A DNA stretch of 24,900 nt, taken from the NCBI GenBank assembly GCA_030628805.1, contig DAOVQG010000027.1:1-24900 (forward strand), given 5' to 3'. The notes beneath the pieces are model-generated. The model was not told the origin of the DNA. It worked only from the letters and a program-made list of their open reading frames with translations, and ran no database searches. Source of the stretch: JAGMDK01 sp023128695. GTDB lineage: Bacteria; Planctomycetota; Phycisphaerae; UBA1845; Fen-1342. The first letter of the stretch is position 1. Every line of letters starts with the position of its first letter. This document shows, piece after piece, positions 21,494 through 24,900 of the stretch. A program made the position numbers and the translations under genes.

Positions 21494-23104
21494 TCAACCG
21501 TCCTGAGAAGTGCTGGAGCCAACTCCCGGCGGCTTCGGGTGGGCGTCAGGAAAGTGGGTAAACAGGTGGGGCGGCCCTCCGCGGCCGCCATCGGACTGTA
21601 CTGGCGGGCACGGAGGCCCGCCCCACCCACTATGTTGACGCTCACCCGGCGGCTTCTTCGGCGGGCTCGGCTGCGTCGTCGGCAGCCTCGCCCGCCACTT
21701 AGCGGCCTGCTCCGGCTTGCCCCAGGCTTCGTAGAGCCCAACGAGCCGGCGCACCGCCTTCAACGTTAGCTCGCTGCTCTCGCCGTAGCCGGCCTCGTGA
21801 ATCTGGCAAGCAGCGACCAGAAGCTTTTCCGCTTCGTCGAATTCCTCCTTCGCTATCAATGAATCGGCGACTTGTTGCATCGTGTCAGCCAGCGTCTTCG
21901 ACCTCGCTTTCATGGTTTTCAATGTGTCACTCAGCGTGTCCGAGCGCATCTCCATGGATTGCTTGGTCGGATTGCCAGAGCGGCTGATATGCTCTTGGCT
22001 GCGGGCCATCCACCACTGCGTCACGCCAAACGCCACGAGGATCACAAGAATCACCGTCAAGAAAATAAACCTGTCCCGGTGGCGGACGATCCACTTGCGC
22101 AACAGGTACGCGGCACTCGCCGGGCGGGCGAGGATCGGCTGGTTGGTCAGATAGCGGTTGATGTCGTCCGCGAGGGCGGCGGCACTGTCGTACCGCCGGC
22201 CGGGCTCCTTGGCGAGGGCCTTGAGAACGATCGTCTCCAAGTCGCCGCGCAGCGCCCGGCTGATCGTGCTCGGCTTGCGGGGTGCTTCTTCGCAGATGAT
22301 ACGCAGGGCCTCGGCCGGCGACACCTTGCTGACTTCGTAGGGCAGCTTCTCGGTCATCAGTTCATAGAGCATGACCCCCAGCGAATATACATCGCTCCGG
22401 ACATCGATCTCGGTCGAGATATCTTCCGGCCGAACGCGGGCTTGTTCCGGACTCATGTAGGGCAACGTGCCCATAATTTTGCCGATTTCCATCGACGCGG
22501 TGCTGACGGCCCCGTCTACGCTTGCGATCCGAGCCAAACCGAAGTCCAGGATCTTCGGGTTGCCCTCGCCATCGACGAGCACGTTCGAGGGCTTCAGGTC
22601 TCGGTGGATGACCCCCCGCTGGTGGGCGTAGTGCACCGCCTCGCAAAGCTGGCCGAAAAGCCGCAGTTCGTCAGGCCGCGACATGTGTTTCAGCCGAACG
22701 TGCTCGGTCAGGGGGGCCCCCCGCACCAACTCCATGGTGAAAAAATGGCGACCGTTATCGGTCTGACCGGCCTCGTAGATCGCCGCGATGGCCGGGTGCC
22801 GCAGGCGTGCCAGGGTCTGAATCTCCCGCTTGAAGAGCACCTCCCGGTTCTTGTCGCCCAGGGAACCATCCCCGATCATCTTCAAGGCCACCGCCCGGCG
22901 GGGCTGTTCCTGCTCCGCTTCGTAAACCACACCCATCCCGCCCCGCCCAATCTCACGCGTGAGCGTATAGCCGGAGACGGAATCCTCCGGCGGGAAGGCC
23001 TGGGGGCACAGACCGGTCAATACTGCCGAGTCGTGCTGCGCGCGCGCGATCAGCTCCCGCTCCCGCTTTACCGCTACGTCATCGCCTGAGTCGTCGGTTG
23101 TCAT
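21494..23104 (-). CDS. membrane Ser/Thr protein kinase (Hanks type, PknB-like)
   Basis: A 536-residue kinase. The glycine loop GRGGMG is at 53-58, the ATP lysine K75 ('VALK'), catalytic HRD at 167-169 in 'IHRDLKPSNV', DFG at 187-189, and 'YMSPEQAR' near 216-223. A single membrane helix at 346-364 separates the cytoplasmic kinase from a helical extracytoplasmic domain with a TPR-like stretch (about 410-470). Residues 488-527 are encoded by a palindromic element, and removing them joins KKPPG to VGSSTSQDG. I chose ATG 23104, whose AGGTGG lies at the border of another element. It follows an ECF sigma factor on the same strand, a common planctomycete pairing in which the kinase may control sigma activity. 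Confidence 0.9.
   Translation of the reverse strand: MTTDDSGDDVAVKRERELIARAQHDSAVLTGLCPQAFPPEDSVSGYTLTREIGRGGMGVVYEAEQEQPRRAVALKMIGDGSLGDKNREVLFKREIQTLARLRHPAIAAIYEAGQTDNGRHFFTMELVRGAPLTEHVRLKHMSRPDELRLFGQLCEAVHYAHQRGVIHRDLKPSNVLVDGEGNPKILDFGLARIASVDGAVSTASMEIGKIMGTLPYMSPEQARVRPEDISTEIDVRSDVYSLGVMLYELMTEKLPYEVSKVSPAEALRIICEEAPRKPSTISRALRGDLETIVLKALAKEPGRRYDSAAALADDINRYLTNQPILARPASAAYLLRKWIVRHRDRFIFLTVILVILVAFGVTQWWMARSQEHISRSGNPTKQSMEMRSDTLSDTLKTMKARSKTLADTMQQVADSLIAKEEFDEAEKLLVAACQIHEAGYGESSELTLKAVRRLVGLYEAWGKPEQAAKWRARLPTTQPSPPKKPPGERQHSGWGGPPCPPVQSDGGRGGPPHLFTHFPDAHPKPPGVGSSTSQDG
21537..21647. mobile_element. family B MITE-like element with terminal inverted repeats, inserted in the kinase 3' end
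   Basis: The ends GGGTGGGCGTCAGGAAAGTG and CACTATGTTGACGCTCACCC are inverted, matching well over about 22 bases. Inside lie GGTGGGGCGGCCCTCCGCGG and the inverted CCCGCCAGTAC-side arm. The flanks 21528-21536 and 21648-21656 are identical (GGCGGCTTC); the match extends to 12 bases if CCC is counted. The 111 bp plus a 9-bp duplication add exactly 120 bases, 40 codons. The left end of the element at 5470-5592 is the same sequence. Confidence 0.85.
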
Positions 23105-23114
23105 GGGCCACCTA

Positions 23115-23223
23115 GCCGGTGGGGCGGGCGTCCCTGCCCGCCAGTCGCGGGCACGGAGGCCCGCACCACCTTGAATCATGATGCGGCCTTGAATCATGAT
23201 GCGGCAATTATGAATCAGACCAT
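23115..23223. repeat. family B element abutting the kinase ribosome-binding site
   Basis: It carries GGTGGGGCGGGCGTCCCTGC and inverted arms, then GATTCATAATTG-type end sequence (on the minus strand) shared with the element at 24101-24225. TA lies on both sides (23113-23114, 23224-23225). The left terminal repeat seen in the 24101 copy is absent. The element ends 10 bases upstream of the kinase ATG and so shapes its leader. Confidence 0.7.
23170..23205. repeat. 18-bp perfect tandem duplication inside the element
   Basis: CTTGAATCATGATGCGGC occurs twice in a row. The copy at 24101-24225 has a single, slightly different version, so the duplication is specific to this copy. Confidence 0.9.
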
Positions 23224-23262
23224 TAGTGCTCTGCCTCGGACACATTATACCGGCCCAGTCTT

Positions 23263-23886
23263 TCATGCCTTGCCGCTCAGATACCTTGACGCCGTACCCA
23301 TGAGCACACCCACTTGGCGGTGAGCCCGGGCGCGGAGCATAAAGATCGCCCCGGGGCTGCGCTGCAAAGCGGCCGCCACCTCCTCGACCGACCGCCCCTG
23401 GAGATCATACATCTCGACGACGGTGCGATATGCCGACGGGAGTTGTGCGACGGCCTTCTGAAGGCAGTCCCCGGCCTCTTTTCGGGCCGCCTGTCGGCTG
23501 GGGGTGGTATTCGTACACCCAAGCTGCTCCACCAGCGCCGTGAGCGAGGCCTCGGTCGTGCGGGGAGTAAGAGCCCGCCGATGTTTCCCGCGTTTTTCGG
23601 CCTCCAGCATTCTCAGGGCATCGAGCAGATTGCGCTTCGCGAGCGTCATCAGCCAAGCCGTGAAGGAGCCCTCCCCCCGCGGCTCGAAACGGCTCACGTC
23701 GAGAAAGGCATCGATGTATGTCTCCTGCATCACGTCATCGGACGAAAGAACCGCTTGCCAGCGTTGTGGTATCTGGCCCTCCAGGCGGCGGCGGACGAGC
23801 GGGCCATATCGTTCCAGAAGCTGTGCCAAGGCCTCACGGTCGCCCCCGATGGCCCGATCCAGTAACCCGTCTTCTGACGCTGACAC
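23263..23886 (-). CDS. ECF-type RNA polymerase sigma factor
   Basis: A 207-residue sigma-70 family factor with only regions 2 and 4. Region 2 includes 'SSDDVMQETYIDAFLDVSRFEPRGEGSFTAWLMTLAKRNLLDALR'-type sequence, with the core-binding and -10-recognition helices. Region 4 is 'LPSAYRTVVEMYDLQGRSVEEVAAALQRSPGAIFMLRARA', a helix-turn-helix that reads the -35. The GTG at 23886 (VSASEDGLL) has GGAG just upstream and suits the possible promoter; an alternative GTG at 23922 adds 12 residues. No anti-sigma factor is adjacent. Instead a Ser/Thr kinase follows after about 160 bases, as in kinase-linked ECF groups of planctomycetes. Regulation by phosphorylation is inference. Confidence 0.88.
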   Translation of the reverse strand: MSASEDGLLDRAIGGDREALAQLLERYGPLVRRRLEGQIPQRWQAVLSSDDVMQETYIDAFLDVSRFEPRGEGSFTAWLMTLAKRNLLDALRMLEAEKRGKHRRALTPRTTEASLTALVEQLGCTNTTPSRQAARKEAGDCLQKAVAQLPSAYRTVVEMYDLQGRSVEEVAAALQRSPGAIFMLRARAHRQVGVLMGTASRYLSGKA

Positions 23887-23929
23887 GGTGCTCCGCTCTC
23901 CAGTGCTGATAGGCCAAGCCACCTGTTCA

Positions 23930-23957
23930 AGCTTAGCTGTTCATTGCGTCAGGACAA
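23930..23957 (-). promoter_or_regulatory. possible promoter of the sigma factor-kinase cluster
   Basis: On the minus strand, TTGTCC (23952-23957) and TAAGCT (23930-23935) are 16 bases apart. Transcription would start near 23923, leaving a leader for GTG 23886 but almost none for GTG 23922. Motif match is moderate. The remaining bases up to 24098 show no gene. Confidence 0.3.
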
Positions 23958-24100
23958 GGCCTATTTTGACGCCGCTCGTTCGTGAGGGGTTTGGGGGGCT
24001 CATCGCCGCGAAATCACGGAAACCCTCACGCGGGTGAAAAAACTTTCCCAGTGGCGAGAGTGCGAGCCCCGGTCTCCGCTCCTAATATAGGGCGTGACTA

Positions 24101-24225
24101 GTGTAGCGATTCATAATTGTCGCGTTATAATTCGAGGTGGCGCGGGCCTCTGTGCCCGCCACGGACGGGCAGGGACGCCCGCCCCACCGGCTTGAGTAAG
24201 ATGCAAACTGGGTAAATCACTACAC
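24101..24225. mobile_element. family B MITE-like element with TA duplication
   Basis: This 125-bp element has ends GTGTAGCGATT and AATCACTACAC, inverted with one mismatch in 11, and TA in CTAG on both sides (24098-24101, 24225-24228). The family B core (GCGGGCCTCTGTGCCCGCC / GGGCAGGGACGCCCGCC) lies in the middle. It shares GATTCATAATTG and adjoining bases with the element at 23115-23223, 0.9 kb away. It has no coding capacity. Confidence 0.85.
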
Positions 24226-24306
24226 TAGCCGGTCTGCCAGTCTTGGCACAATCTCGCCCCGGAGACAGGTTTTAGAGGACATTTCCAGCGTAGCAGGAGT
24301 CAAAAA

Positions 24307-24765
24307 ATGAAGAGCCCATCTGTCAGAGTCCAAGGCGGTTTTACGCTGATCGAGCTGTTGGTCGTGGTGGCGATTATCGCCCTGCTGATCTCGATTTTGC
24401 TGCCATCTCTCAGTTAGGCGAAGGAGCAGGCCAAAATCGCCACGCAAATGCACTCCTGGGTGTGGAACCTCGGGGGCTGGAGCATCATGGTTCGCGACGG
24501 CATTCGGGACGCCTTGTTCAAGCACCCCTCGACGTTCACGATCTTCTGGCAGGATCCAATGGACTGGGGCCTCTGCCAGCTGCCGATGATCCAAATGATG
24601 GGCAGCCACAAGAAGTTCTCCCGGCACAACGTCGGCTTCCTGGATGGCCACTCTGCAAACATATATGCCGACACCCGCGTCTACTGCGGCCTCGGCTGGC
24701 AAGCGCTCAACCTGGAATGGGTTCTCTACGATCCCTACATACCGCGTGGTGAAGAATACTATTAA
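24307..24765 (+). pseudogene. type IV pilin-like (prepilin) gene broken by an in-frame TAG
   Basis: AGGAG lies 8 bases before ATG 24307. The first 36 codons encode a complete class III signal and pilin N-helix ('GGFTLIELLVVVAIIALLISILLPSLS') with the prepilin cleavage site after Gly. TAG at 24415-24417 then ends the frame. The same frame continues for 115 codons (AKEQAKIATQ... to a TAA at 24763), including a C-terminal 'HNVGFLDGHSANIYAD', which matches the H-X9-DG-like tail of planctomycete pseudopilins. The 'CxxNLRQIG' part that usually follows the helix is missing, so a central deletion is likely as well. TAG is a normal stop elsewhere in the window (mutase, HEPN-like gene, EF-G). A sequencing error cannot be excluded. 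Confidence 0.8.
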
Positions 24766-24841
24766 CTGATTCTCTGCTTGACTCCGGTCCGCAAGTATGG
24801 TATTTGTTAGGCTTTAACGATCCACAGCAAGGAGAAGACCA

Positions 24842-24900
24842 ATGCCTGACAACAACCACAAGACACCGATCCCGAAGGTCATGGACGTGGGAACCTTCCA
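24842..24900 (+). CDS. start of an unidentified gene, cut by the window edge
   Basis: ATG 24842 is preceded by AAGGAG at a suitable spacing (7 bases). The 19 visible codons (MPDNNHKTPIPKVMDVGTF) are open to the window end. They are too short to name. The gene follows the broken pilin-like gene by about 76 bases. Confidence 0.55.
   Translation, partial: MPDNNHKTPIPKVMDVGTF

Noticed and set aside
24307..24765. Genome-wide recoding of TAG as an amino acid
   Set aside because: TAG ends the mutase, the HEPN-like gene and EF-G at the expected family lengths, so a local mutation or read-through is the better explanation.

Overview
The window looks like a chromosome segment from a GC-rich planctomycete, probably of the Phycisphaerae type. 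This is inferred from the gene mix, not from a marker gene. The mix is an ECF sigma factor next to a Hanks-type Ser/Thr kinase, a type IV pilin-like gene of the 'GFTLIELLVV...LLPSL' kind, many small lipoproteins, outer-membrane assembly genes, and dense short GC-rich palindromic repeats. Most genes are near 63% GC in the lines I counted. A two-gene patch at 16172-16968 is near 40%.

Layout. 1-1200: a 59-aa hypothetical gene, an initiator tRNA (minus strand) with its own promoter and terminator-like hairpin, and a MazG-like pyrophosphohydrolase. 1396-5449 (minus): alpha-glucan phosphorylase and a phosphoglucosamine/phosphohexose mutase, with a repeat-induced duplication over the mutase start. 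5772-7220 (plus): a small lipoprotein and an isochorismatase-fold protein that lacks the usual catalytic cysteine. 7351-8642 (minus): UMP kinase, whose stop overlaps the start of a tyrosine phosphatase. 8772-12177 (plus): a transglutaminase-like lipoprotein, a HAD hydrolase and an orphan OppD/DppD-type ATPase. 12332-16042 (plus): an envelope block of a BamD/TPR-like protein, an LptE-like lipoprotein and FtsH. 16172-16968: an AT-richer HEPN-like gene plus a small partner. 17115-19187: an EF-G. 19419-23886 (minus): a signalling cluster of ECF sigma factor, Ser/Thr kinase, small membrane protein and SpoIIE/PP2C phosphatase. 24307-24765: a broken pilin-like gene, then the start of an unknown gene running off the edge.

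The strongest unusual signal is a set of short (about 90-135 bp) palindromic elements of at least two main core families, plus some smaller palindromes. Several have terminal inverted repeats. Two are bounded by TA duplications at CTAG sites, as expected for non-autonomous Tc1/mariner-IS630-type elements. Three have reshaped protein-coding genes. One adds exactly 38 codons inside the BamD-like signal peptide, and removing it restores a textbook signal peptide. One adds exactly 40 codons to the kinase C-terminus. One sits between two 46-bp copies of the mutase ribosome-binding site and start, leaving a 52-codon upstream ORF whose stop overlaps the downstream ribosome-binding site. I see no transposase in the window.
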